Source: Pseudomonas sivasensis | Lineage (GTDB): Bacteria; Pseudomonadota; Gammaproteobacteria; Pseudomonadales; Pseudomonadaceae | NCBI RefSeq assembly: GCF_013778505.1 | Contig: NZ_JAAOWU010000004.1 | Coordinates: forward strand, 124,001 to 188,000 | Length of the DNA stretch: 64,000 bases | Direction of reading: 5' to 3' | Shown: piece by piece, positions 34,326 to 42,218 of the stretch | How positions within the stretch are numbered: the first letter of the stretch is position 1 | Layout of the letters: each line of letters opens with the position of its first letter | Program-made: the position numbers and the translations under genes | The notes under the pieces: generated by a model | What the model was told of the DNA's origin: nothing | The model's database searches: none | Seen by the model: the letters and a program-made list of their open reading frames with translations, nothing else

Positions 34326-34847
34326 TCAGAGCGCGTCGCTGGGTAACGGGTGAGTGGCAAACCAGGCTTGCGCCTCCAGGTCCAGGACGGCGATACCCTG
34401 GAAATTCATGACGCGCAGTCCGCGCTCATCGCCTCGGTGGTACAGCGAACGGAAGATCCGCCCGGGCCACAGCCGCCGTCGCAACAGGCCGCTGACTCGT
34501 CGGGTATGCCCGAACGGCGCGACCCAGTCGTTGATCCACAGGCGGTCGCCGCTGTCCCAGTCCGCGGCAGGCAGGCAGACGGCTGGTTCGCGCAGATAGC
34601 GCGCCTCGGCCTCGGCACTGAGGTTGAGCCACGACAGGAAAAACACCGGGCGCCCCGCTTCGCTGATCAGGATGAACTGACGGCGCTTGATCGCCGGCAG
34701 CAACAGGGTCGACAGGCTGTGCAATGGCGCATCGCGATGCGCCGCCGAGTGCATCCACAACCACACCGCCGAACCCAACACCTGGGCTTCGTCGATGGGA
34801 CTGTCGGGCCCCGTGGGCGCAAGCACTTCGAGGGTGTCATCCGACAT
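34326..34847 (-). CDS. Toxin-activating lysine acyltransferase, HlyC family
   Basis: A 173-residue protein clearly of the HlyC/RTX toxin-activating acyltransferase family, which moves fatty acyl from acyl-ACP to internal lysines of a protoxin. Matches to HlyC: VWLWMHSAAHRD (HlyC SWLWASSPLHRN), LLPAIKRRQFILI, VFFLSWLNLSAEAEARYL and DWDSGDRLWINDWVAPFGH. The catalytic His (His37) and Asp (Asp107) line up with HlyC His23 and Asp92. Start 34847 follows AAGGAGG by five bases. It sits 11 bases after tpsB and 24 bases before tpsA, with no RTX gene nearby, so its substrate is presumably TpsA. Confidence 0.9.
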   Translation of the reverse strand: MSDDTLEVLAPTGPDSPIDEAQVLGSAVWLWMHSAAHRDAPLHSLSTLLLPAIKRRQFILISEAGRPVFFLSWLNLSAEAEARYLREPAVCLPAADWDSGDRLWINDWVAPFGHTRRVSGLLRRRLWPGRIFRSLYHRGDERGLRVMNFQGIAVLDLEAQAWFATHPLPSDAL

Positions 34848-34858
34848 GCTGGCCTCCT

Positions 34859-36604
34859 TCAAAATGACCAGTTGGCGCTGAAGCCACTGGTCACGTCGGC
34901 GGTCTGGAAACCCTTGGGTTTTTCCAGAGGTTTGCCGGTGTAGATGTCATAGGAAAACTGCTTGTAGCCGCCGCGCAGGCCTACCACCGCACCGGCCAGG
35001 CGGCGACCCAGCAAATACTCGGTGGAATGCCCGCCAACCTGGCCGTAATCCACGCCCAGATAGAGCTCCTGACCGGTGTTGCCCAGGCTCAGGCCGAGGT
35101 CGTTGCTGAAGGTCCAGCCGCGTTCCGCCGACAGAATCTGCTCGCCATCAAAGCCGCGCACGGTGTAGCGCCCACCGATTGAAAAGCGGTCCTGGGGAAT
35201 CAGCGGCGTGCGGTTCCATTGCCCGCGCCAGCCGCCGATGTAACGCAGCTTCTGCTGGCCGACGCTGAACGGCACTTGCAATTGCGCGTTGGCGGTAATG
35301 ATCTGCGAGCGCGACGTGCCTTCGCCGTTTTCTTCCTCGGGCGCGCGCAAGGCATCGCGCGCACCGGTGCCACGGCGATAGCCGACGCCAAGGTCGAGGG
35401 TGTTCGCACCGATGAATTCACGGTGATTGATCCCGGCCTGCCAACCGGCCATGCGCCGGCGCTGAGATTCGATTTCAGTGTCTTCGACGTAGTTGCTGGA
35501 GGTACGGCTCCAGCCACCGAGGGACACGGTGGTCTTGCGCACCGCGTCGCGATAGATCACGCGCGACAGCTGCACCTCATTGGTCCGGCTGCGGCCGCTG
35601 TAGGAATACGCCTGGTTCACCCCGGCGATCGTCTGGTGGTAGTCGTATTCGCTGGAGGTCAGGCTCAACTGCCAATAGTCGTAGGGCACCGAGTAGTGAA
35701 TGGTGTGGCCCTTGGACCCACGGTCGCCGCTTTCGCCGCCGCCGAGGTCGTGGTTGAAGCTGATGTAGAACAGGTCGTTGAGGGTCGCCAGGTTATCCAG
35801 CGACAGCGCGACGTTGCCCTGGTACTTGCCGGTCTGCTTGCTGCCGGAGTCGTCCACCGACAGGCTGACCCGCACGGGCACGGCCTGCTTCCAGGCGATC
35901 ACCACATCGCTTTCACCTGGCTGCGCATCGGCGCCTTCGGCGGGGGTGATCTGTACGTCGGCTTCGGCGGTGGGCACGCGCTTGAAGTTTTCCAGCGCCT
36001 GTTCGATGTCGCGCAGGTTCAGCACATCGCCATCGGACGCGGGCATCGCATTCCAATAGTTGGCGCGGGCCGAGGTGCCGGCGGCAAAACGGATGTGTTT
36101 GATCCGGCCGGGCACCACCACCAGGGACAGGGTGCCCTGATTCAAGTCCTGGGCCCGGGCCAGCACGCGGGTGGTAATAAAACCTTTGGCGATGATCGCA
36201 TTCTGGATGCGCTTCATGGTCAGGTTGATCCCGCGCGCGCCAACACAACGCCCTTGCACTGGATCATCGGACGGGTTGGCGGCACGCAGGGCCCACTGGA
36301 AATCCTCGGCCTGGTCGCCACTGAGCACCACGCGGTCGATCTTGAAGCACGGCGTTTCATCACGCGGCAGGCGCAGGCTGGCTTCGGTGTCTTGGGGCGC
36401 TTGCAGGCGAACGTCGGGCGACGGTTCCAGCTGCTCGCGTTGTGCACGCTCGCGCTGTTGCTGCTGGATCAATTGCTGGGCCGGCGCTTGCGGCTCGGCC
36501 GCAAACGCAGCCGCGCTGGCTAGCAAACCAACTGCAGTACAGGTGGAAACGCACGACTGCAGCAAAACTGATGGTTTTGTTCTAGATACAGCGACGAGAG
36601 ACAT
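34859..36604 (-). CDS. tpsB: Outer-membrane TpsB transporter (FhaC/ShlB/HecB family)
   Basis: A 581-residue two-partner-secretion pore that exports the TpsA protein across the outer membrane. Signal peptide at 1-36 (LLASAAAFA-AEP), a Gln-rich linker (QQLIQQQQRERAQREQ), POTRA region (CFKIDRVVLSG, RIQNAIIAKGFITTRVLA, LVVVPGRIKHIRF) and a C-terminal 16-strand-type barrel with the conserved YTVRGFDGEQILSAERGW and terminal aromatic (NWSF). Start 36604 follows AAGGATGC. It is first in the tpsB-acyltransferase-tpsA order. The long N-terminal extension of the frame upstream of 36604 lies in intergenic DNA and is not credible. Confidence 0.94.
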   Translation of the reverse strand: MSLVAVSRTKPSVLLQSCVSTCTAVGLLASAAAFAAEPQAPAQQLIQQQQRERAQREQLEPSPDVRLQAPQDTEASLRLPRDETPCFKIDRVVLSGDQAEDFQWALRAANPSDDPVQGRCVGARGINLTMKRIQNAIIAKGFITTRVLARAQDLNQGTLSLVVVPGRIKHIRFAAGTSARANYWNAMPASDGDVLNLRDIEQALENFKRVPTAEADVQITPAEGADAQPGESDVVIAWKQAVPVRVSLSVDDSGSKQTGKYQGNVALSLDNLATLNDLFYISFNHDLGGGESGDRGSKGHTIHYSVPYDYWQLSLTSSEYDYHQTIAGVNQAYSYSGRSRTNEVQLSRVIYRDAVRKTTVSLGGWSRTSSNYVEDTEIESQRRRMAGWQAGINHREFIGANTLDLGVGYRRGTGARDALRAPEEENGEGTSRSQIITANAQLQVPFSVGQQKLRYIGGWRGQWNRTPLIPQDRFSIGGRYTVRGFDGEQILSAERGWTFSNDLGLSLGNTGQELYLGVDYGQVGGHSTEYLLGRRLAGAVVGLRGGYKQFSYDIYTGKPLEKPKGFQTADVTSGFSANWSF

Positions 36605-36707
36605 TTCGCATCCTTGTGAGTGAAACTTCCTACATGCGCAGGCTTTGTCACCACAACGACACAAAAGTGCCCCAGCAAAACATGGCACTGTGACTTGATT
36701 CGCAAAA

Positions 36708-36725
36708 GCGGCCACTGCAGGCCGC
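36708..36725 (-). terminator. Candidate terminator after the chemotaxis operon
   Basis: On the minus strand GCGGCC - TGCAGT - GGCCGC is followed by TTTTG, about 70 bases after the DUF2802 gene stop and before tpsB. The T tract is short, so termination may be partial. It lies in the 188-base gap that should also hold the tps promoter, which I could not assign. Confidence 0.4.
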
Positions 36726-36792
36726 CATGACTGTCACATTGCAACGCTCTAACTCAAGGGTTATAGCGGTTTTCAGGTGTGAAAATTAATCC

Positions 36793-37185
36793 TCAGTTTT
36801 TGTGCAATTTGCTCATCAATTGCGCCTCAGCCTGAGTCAAACCGCAGGATTGGGTCAGTTCATCCACCGTCGCGCCCATGCCCACCAGCTTCGCTGCCTG
36901 GGCAAACGACAGGCTCGCAGGGTCGCGCTGCTCAATCTGCGCCAGCTTGTCCGGCAACGGCGCGAGGATGGCGCGCAGTTCATGCACCTCATCCCCGACC
37001 CTCACCGCACTTTGCTGGAAGTGATCAACCCGCTTGACCAGCTCCAGAATGCGCCGGTCGCGCAGCGCATCGCGCTCGGCCTGTTGCATGGCCAATTCTC
37101 GCTGCTGGCGCACATAGCGCAGCATAAACGCCAGCGTCCCGGCCCACAGCAGGGCCAGGACAATCACTGCTGCTTCAAGGAACAA
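36793..37185 (-). CDS. DUF2802 protein at the end of the chemotaxis operon
   Basis: A 130-residue protein with one N-terminal membrane helix (AAVIVLALLWAGTLAFML, about 5-22), a coiled-coil-like middle (RQQRELAMQQAERDALRDRRI) and a C-terminal helical domain SFAQAAKLVGMGATVDELTQSCGLTQAEAQLM, the DUF2802 signature. The function is unknown; in Pseudomonas it always sits after cheW in this cluster (PA1465 type). The frame opens with TTG immediately after the cheW stop, with GGAG about ten bases upstream; a GTG six codons later is an alternative start. Confidence 0.8.
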   Translation of the reverse strand: MFLEAAVIVLALLWAGTLAFMLRYVRQQRELAMQQAERDALRDRRILELVKRVDHFQQSAVRVGDEVHELRAILAPLPDKLAQIEQRDPASLSFAQAAKLVGMGATVDELTQSCGLTQAEAQLMSKLHKN

Positions 37186-37668
37186 TCAGATGTTCTCCAG
37201 ATCCGACCACTCTTCTTCGCTCATCATCTTGTCCAGCTCAACCAGAATCAGCAGTTCGTTGTTCTTGTTGCACACGCCCTGAATGAACTTGGCTGATTCC
37301 TCGTTACCCACGTTCGGCGCGGTTTCCACTTCCGATTGGCGCAGGTAAACCACTTCGGCCACGCTGTCGACCATGATCCCGACCACTTGCTTGTCGGCTT
37401 CGATGATGACGATACGGGTGTTGTCGCTGACTTCGACGGTATCCAGGCCAAAACGCTGGCGGGTGTCGATCACCGTCACCACGTTGCCGCGCAGGTTGAT
37501 GATGCCCAGCACGTAGCTCGGCGCACCTGGAACAGGGGCGATCTCGGTGTAGCGCAGCACTTCCTGCACGCGCATCACGTTAATGCCGTAGGTTTCGTTG
37601 TCCAGTTTGAAGGTAACCCATTGCAGGATCGGATCATCCAAACCTTGTGCAGATGCTGACTTATTCAT
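37186..37668 (-). CDS. cheW: Chemotaxis coupling protein CheW
   Basis: A 160-residue single CheW domain: ILQWVTFKLDNETYGINVMRVQEVLRY, GAPSYVLGIINLRGNVVTVID, IVIIEADKQVVGIMVDSVAEVV. It bridges methyl-accepting receptors and CheA. I chose ATG 37668 (MNKSASAQ, AAGGGG about eight bases upstream) rather than the ATG two codons earlier. Together with parC and parP it belongs to the polar chemotaxis cluster. Confidence 0.95.
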   Translation of the reverse strand: MNKSASAQGLDDPILQWVTFKLDNETYGINVMRVQEVLRYTEIAPVPGAPSYVLGIINLRGNVVTVIDTRQRFGLDTVEVSDNTRIVIIEADKQVVGIMVDSVAEVVYLRQSEVETAPNVGNEESAKFIQGVCNKNNELLILVELDKMMSEEEWSDLENI

Positions 37669-37748
37669 ACCCATGACCCCTTCAAATGCCGTTACGAACG
37701 GCGTGTGTGCTTCGTCGACCGCACTCGCGTGCGGCCCTTATTGTTCAA

Positions 37749-38552
37749 TCAACTGCGTATGTTCACGGGCATCGACTTGACGGCACCGCTGGCGATCAAC
37801 TCGGCCAGTTCGGCGACGTCGAGCAACGCGCACATGTGTTCGATTACGGTGCCCGCCAGCCAAGGCCGCTGGCCCCGGTGGCTGCGCCATTTGATTTCGT
37901 TAGGGTCCAGGCGCAACGAGCGGCTGACTTGATGCACCGCCAGCCCCCACTCGTAACCCTGCACCGAGATCACGTATTGCAGGCCTTGGCGGAAGTCGTC
38001 GCGGTAGCGATCGGGCATCACCCAGCGCGCGGTGTCCAGTACCTTGAGATTACCGGCCTGGCTCGGCAGGATTCCGAGGAACCACTCCGGTTGCCCGAAC
38101 AGCGGCGTCAGTTCCTGGCCGGCCAGGGAGTAGATCGAGCCCAGGCACACCAGCGGCACCGCAAGGGTCAAGCCGGCGACGTCGAACAGCAGGCATTCGA
38201 AAGGCTCCGCCGCCCAGGCCGGACGACCATCGCCGCTCACGGGCGGCGGCGTAATATTCGGTGGCAGGTGCACTTCCACCACGGGCTCGACCACCACCGG
38301 CGCGACGGGCATGACCACCGGGACGGCGACCGGCACGATCACCGGCGCGACGTAGGCATCACGCGCCTGCTCTTCCAATACGGCCAACTGGAACTCATCA
38401 AGGGTACTGGACGACGGTTCTTCTACCGCTGGCTCCAGGACCAGGATCGGTTCCGGCAATTCTTCTGCGGTGGCTTCCTGCAACAAGGCATCCAGGTAGG
38501 ATTCCAGTGCCAGTTGCGGCCGGGTCTTGAGTTCGACAGGACGATTCATCAC
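37749..38552 (-). CDS. parP: ParP, CheW-domain protein for polar chemotaxis arrays
   Basis: A 267-residue protein with a Val/Pro/Ala-rich N-terminal linker (about 60-110) and a C-terminal CheW-like domain (FECLLFDVAGLTLAVPLVCLG, WFLGILPSQAGNLKVLDTARW, YVISVQGYEWGLAVHQVSRS). In Vibrio, ParP binds ParC and CheA and keeps chemotaxis arrays at the old pole; the Pseudomonas gene holds the same place between parC and cheW. Its ATG overlaps the parC stop (ATGA), consistent with a coupled pair. Confidence 0.85.
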   Translation of the reverse strand: MMNRPVELKTRPQLALESYLDALLQEATAEELPEPILVLEPAVEEPSSSTLDEFQLAVLEEQARDAYVAPVIVPVAVPVVMPVAPVVVEPVVEVHLPPNITPPPVSGDGRPAWAAEPFECLLFDVAGLTLAVPLVCLGSIYSLAGQELTPLFGQPEWFLGILPSQAGNLKVLDTARWVMPDRYRDDFRQGLQYVISVQGYEWGLAVHQVSRSLRLDPNEIKWRSHRGQRPWLAGTVIEHMCALLDVAELAELIASGAVKSMPVNIRS

Positions 38553-39337
38553 GCCACCTGCGCAACAAGCTGCTGGGACAGCAGGTGCTTGAGCAATGCG
38601 CGGTAGGCCAACACACCACGGCTTTTACCATCGAACTGCGAAGGCGTCAGCCCGGCGCGGCTGGCATCGCGCAGGCGCGTGTCCACCGGGATGTAGCCGT
38701 TCCAGATGGTCTGCGGATAGGCGTCACGCAATACGCGCAACGTGCCCAGGGACGCCTGGGTACGGCGATCGAACAAGGTCGGCACAATGCTGTACGGCAG
38801 CGCCTGTTTACGCGAGCGGTTGATCATCGCCAGGGTGCTGACCATGCGTTCCAGGCCTTTGACCGCCAGGTGCTCGGTCTGCACCGGGATCACCAACTGC
38901 TGGCTGGCCGCCAAGGCATTGACCATGAGCACGCCGAGCAACGGCGGGCTGTCGATGATCGCGTAATCGAAGTCCTGCCACAGTTGCGCCAGGGTCTTGG
39001 CGATCACCAGGCCCAGGCCGCTCTGCCCCGGCGACTGGCGCTCAAGGGTGGCCAGCGCGGTGCTGGACGGCAGCAGGGAAATGCTCTCGTTACTGGTCGG
39101 CAGCAGCAGTTGGCCGGGCAAGTCGCTCGGCACGCTGCCCTTGTGCAGGAACAGGTCATAGTTGCTGTGCTCCAGCGCGTCCGGGTCGTAACCGAAATAG
39201 CTGGTCATCGAGCCGTGGGGGTCGAGGTCGACCACGACCACACGCTTGCCCGCCTCGGCCAGCAAGCCGGCTAAAGCGATGGAGGTGGTGGTCTTGCCGA
39301 CTCCACCTTTTTGATTGGCAACTGCCCAGACTCTCAT
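38549..39337 (-). CDS. parC: ParC, ParA/MinD-type ATPase for chemotaxis array positioning
   Basis: A 262-residue ParA-family ATPase. Deviant Walker A is ANQKGGVGKTTTS (residues 6-18), the switch region is VVVDLDPHGSMTSYFGY, and Walker B is DYAIIDSPPLLGVLM. It positions chemotaxis arrays at the pole with ParP. It is not a chromosome partition gene: no parB or parS site is nearby and it lies inside the che cluster. I chose ATG 39337 (MRVWAVANQKG) with GGGAGG upstream; the 14-residue extension is not conserved. Confidence 0.88.
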   Translation of the reverse strand: MRVWAVANQKGGVGKTTTSIALAGLLAEAGKRVVVVDLDPHGSMTSYFGYDPDALEHSNYDLFLHKGSVPSDLPGQLLLPTSNESISLLPSSTALATLERQSPGQSGLGLVIAKTLAQLWQDFDYAIIDSPPLLGVLMVNALAASQQLVIPVQTEHLAVKGLERMVSTLAMINRSRKQALPYSIVPTLFDRRTQASLGTLRVLRDAYPQTIWNGYIPVDTRLRDASRAGLTPSQFDGKSRGVLAYRALLKHLLSQQLVAQVA

Positions 39338-39387
39338 TCGGATGGTTCCTCCCGGTGGGCACGTGCGCGACCGAGACATTGCATAGG

Positions 39388-40275
39388 TTATTGAGCCGGT
39401 GACGGAGAATTGACGGCACTCTGCCGAACCGGCGGCTTTGCAGGGGCCGGTGCAGTTTGTGTGCCAGCGCGCCTCAAGGCCGCATCCGGTGTTGCATTGG
39501 CGGTGCCGGTGCCGGTCAGGCTACGGCGCACATCCAGGTTGCGTGAGACGACCAACACCACCCGACGGTTGCGCGCGCGGCCTTCCAGGGTGGCGTTATT
39601 GGCCACCGGCTGGAACTCGCCATACCCCACCGACGCCAGGCGCCCGGGGTTCACACCCTGCATCGCGAGCATGCGCACGATGCTGGCGGCACGGGCCGAG
39701 GACAGCTCCCAGTTGGTCGGGTACTGCGCGGTGCTGATCGGCACATTGTCGGTAAAACCTTCGACGTGGACGGGGTTTTCAAACGGTTTGAGGATCGCCG
39801 CCACCTTGTCGATGATGGTGAACGCCTGGTCGCTGGGCAACGCATCGGCACTGGCGAACAGCAGGCTGGAATTGAGCTCGATCTCCACCCACAACTCATT
39901 GCCGCGCACGGTCATCTGGTTGGAGCTGATCAGGTCGCCAAACGCGGCACTGATGTCATCGGCGATGCTTTTCAGCGGATCGCTGGTGCCGCCCACGCCG
40001 GCAGCGGTTTCGTCGCTGTCGTTGACCAGCGGCTTGGCCGGGGTCACGCTCTTGGGCCGCTCTTCGCCAATGGGGATCGGCTTGAGCGAACGGTCGGCGT
40101 CGTTGAACACGCCGATCAGCGCCTGGGAAATGACTTTGTACTTGCCTTCGTTGATCGACGAGATGGAGTACATCACCACGAAAAATGCGAACAGCAAGGT
40201 GATGAAGTCCGCATAGGACACCAGCCACCGCTCGTGGTTGACGTGTTCCTCAGGCTCGCGACGGCGACGGCTCAT
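39388..40275 (-). CDS. motD: Flagellar stator protein MotD (MotB family)
   Basis: A 295-residue protein with a short cytoplasmic tail (SRRRREPEEHVNHERW), one membrane helix (VSYADFITLLFAFFVVMYS) that includes the proton-channel Asp of YADF, a periplasmic plug/linker, and a C-terminal OmpA-like peptidoglycan-binding domain (VEGFTDNVPISTAQYPTNWELSSARAA, ASVGYGEFQPVANNATLEGRARNRRV). A Pro/Ala-rich tail follows. With MotC it forms a second stator of the polar motor. Start 40275 has GGGGAG eight bases upstream. Confidence 0.93.
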   Translation of the reverse strand: MSRRRREPEEHVNHERWLVSYADFITLLFAFFVVMYSISSINEGKYKVISQALIGVFNDADRSLKPIPIGEERPKSVTPAKPLVNDSDETAAGVGGTSDPLKSIADDISAAFGDLISSNQMTVRGNELWVEIELNSSLLFASADALPSDQAFTIIDKVAAILKPFENPVHVEGFTDNVPISTAQYPTNWELSSARAASIVRMLAMQGVNPGRLASVGYGEFQPVANNATLEGRARNRRVVLVVSRNLDVRRSLTGTGTANATPDAALRRAGTQTAPAPAKPPVRQSAVNSPSPAQ

Positions 40276-40290
40276 TGGCATTACTCCCCA

Positions 40291-41031
40291 TCAATCCATG
40301 AAGCCCTGAAGCTTCAATTCGATGGAGCGCGGGTTCTCGCCCTCGGCAATCGAGAGAATGCCTTCGAGCAGCATCTCGCGGTAACGGGACTGGCGCATGG
40401 CAATGGATTTGAGCTTGCTCGCTACCGGCAACAGCACCAGGTTGGCACTGGCCACACCATAGATAGTCGCGACGAACGCCACGGCGATGCCGCTGCCCAA
40501 TTGCGAAGGGTCGGCCAGATTGCCCATCACGTGGATCAGGCCCATGACTGCACCGATGATGCCGATGGTCGGCGCGTAGCCGCCCATGCTTTCAAACACT
40601 TTGGCGGCGTTGATGTCGCGGCTTTCCTGGGTGTAGAAATCCACTTCCAGGATGCTGCGGATCGCTTCCGGCTCGGCACCGTCGACCAACAACTGCAGGC
40701 CTTTACGCGAGTAGCTGTCGGGCTCGGCATCGGCCACGCCTTCCAGGCCCAGCAGGCCTTCCTTGCGTGCGGTGAGGCTCCAGTTGACCACCCGGTCGAT
40801 GCCACCGGCCAAGTCGACACGTGGCGGGAAGATGATCCAGATCACGATCTGCATCGCACGCTTGAACGAGCTCATCGGTGACTGCAACAACGCAGCGCCC
40901 ACGGTGCCGCCAATCACGATCAGCGCCGCCGGGCCGTTGGCCAGGGCGCCGAGGTGGCCGCCTTCGAGGTAGTTGCCGCCGATAATGGCGACAAACGCCA
41001 TGATGATGCCGATCAGGCTCAATACATCCAT
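40291..41031 (-). CDS. motC: Flagellar stator protein MotC (MotA family)
   Basis: A 246-residue MotA-type stator with four membrane segments: two at 3-20 and 32-55 (SLIGIIMAFVAIIGG, AALIVIGGTVGAALL) and two at about 148-200 (GYAPTIGIIGAVMGLIHVM, IAVAFVATIYGVASANLVLLP), with a large cytoplasmic loop that contacts FliG. ATG shares one base with the cheB stop (TGATG). MotC and MotD power swimming along with MotAB in Pseudomonas. Confidence 0.95.
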   Translation of the reverse strand: MDVLSLIGIIMAFVAIIGGNYLEGGHLGALANGPAALIVIGGTVGAALLQSPMSSFKRAMQIVIWIIFPPRVDLAGGIDRVVNWSLTARKEGLLGLEGVADAEPDSYSRKGLQLLVDGAEPEAIRSILEVDFYTQESRDINAAKVFESMGGYAPTIGIIGAVMGLIHVMGNLADPSQLGSGIAVAFVATIYGVASANLVLLPVASKLKSIAMRQSRYREMLLEGILSIAEGENPRSIELKLQGFMD

Positions 41032-42170
41032 CAGAGGCAGGCCTCCACCAGATGCTTGCCGATGTCGTCCAGGCTGTAAACGGCGTCGGCCAGGTCAGCC
41101 TTGACGATGGCCATGGGCATGCCATAGATCACGCAGCTGGCTTCGTCCTGGGCCCAGATCGCACTGCCGCCCTGCTTGAGCAGGCGCGCGCCTTCACGAC
41201 CGTCGGCGCCCATGCCGGTGAGCACCACCGCCAGAACTTTGTCACCGTAGGACTTGGCCGCCGAACCGAAGGTAATGTCCACGCACGGCTTGTAGTTGAG
41301 GCGCTCGTCACCCGGAAGGATTTTGATCGCGCCACGGCCATCGACCATCATCTGCTTGCCGCCTGGGGCCAGCAGCGCCAGGCCAGGGCGCAGGATGTCG
41401 CCATCCTCGGCTTCCTTGACGCTGATGCGGCATAACTTGTCCAGGCGCTCGGCAAACGCTTTGGTGAACGCCGCTGGCATGTGCTGGATCAACACGATCG
41501 GCGCCGGGAAGTTGGCCGGCAATTGGGTCAATACGCGCTGCAAGGCCACCGGGCCACCGGTGGAAGTCCCAATGGCAACCAGCTTGTAAGCCTTACGCTT
41601 GGGCGCTGGCGAATGGGCATGCGCGGCAGCCGGTGCCGACGTGCGTACCGGCGGCGGCGCAGGCCGGGTAACCGGGGCAGGCGCCGGGCGACTGAACGAG
41701 GAACTGGTGGGCGCAGACGGCGCAGCTACCGGCGCCGGGGCGGGTGCTGGGGCGCTGAACAGGCTGCGACGGTTACTGCGGGAAATACTGTGGACTTTCT
41801 CGCACAGCAGTTGCTTGACCTTATCGGGGTTGCGCGAGATGTCTTCGAAATTCTTCGGCAGGAAGTCCACCGCACCGGCATCCAGCGCATCGAGGGTCAC
41901 TCGGGCACCTTCATGGGTCAGCGAGGAGAACATCAATACCGGGGTCGGGCAGCGTTGCATGATGTGCCGAACTGCCGTGATGCCATCCATCATCGGCATC
42001 TCGTAGTCCATGGTGATCACGTCCGGCTTTAGCGCAATGGCTTGATCAATCGCCTCTTTACCGTTGGTGGCCGTACCGACCACCTGGATGCTTGGATCGG
42101 CGGAAAGAATTTCCGAGACGCGGCGGCGGAAGAAACCCGAATCGTCCACCACCAGGACCTTGACTGCCAT
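41031..42170 (-). CDS. cheB: Chemotaxis methylesterase/deamidase CheB
   Basis: A 379-residue protein: receiver domain (1-115, [13 protein letters not shown], Asp in [15 protein letters not shown]), a Pro/Ala-rich linker (about 150-190) and CheB methylesterase domain (190-379, [15 protein letters not shown] with catalytic Ser, [20 protein letters not shown] with catalytic His, [16 protein letters not shown] with catalytic Asp). It demethylates receptors for adaptation and is activated by CheA. Start 42170 follows GGAG by five bases; the nine-residue extension is dismissed. Confidence 0.95.
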   Translation of the reverse strand: MAVKVLVVDDSGFFRRRVSEILSADPSIQVVGTATNGKEAIDQAIALKPDVITMDYEMPMMDGITAVRHIMQRCPTPVLMFSSLTHEGARVTLDALDAGAVDFLPKNFEDISRNPDKVKQLLCEKVHSISRSNRRSLFSAPAPAPAPVAAPSAPTSSSFSRPAPAPVTRPAPPPVRTSAPAAAHAHSPAPKRKAYKLVAIGTSTGGPVALQRVLTQLPANFPAPIVLIQHMPAAFTKAFAERLDKLCRISVKEAEDGDILRPGLALLAPGGKQMMVDGRGAIKILPGDERLNYKPCVDITFGSAAKSYGDKVLAVVLTGMGADGREGARLLKQGGSAIWAQDEASCVIYGMPMAIVKADLADAVYSLDDIGKHLVEACL

Positions 42171-42218
42171 AAACACTCCGTTAGGCGGGGCGGGCATTAC
42201 CGCCCTGCCCCGCCAGAA

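Noticed and set aside
38549..39337. Chromosome or plasmid partition gene parA
   Set aside because: There is no parB or parS nearby; the location between motD and parP identifies the chemotaxis ATPase ParC.
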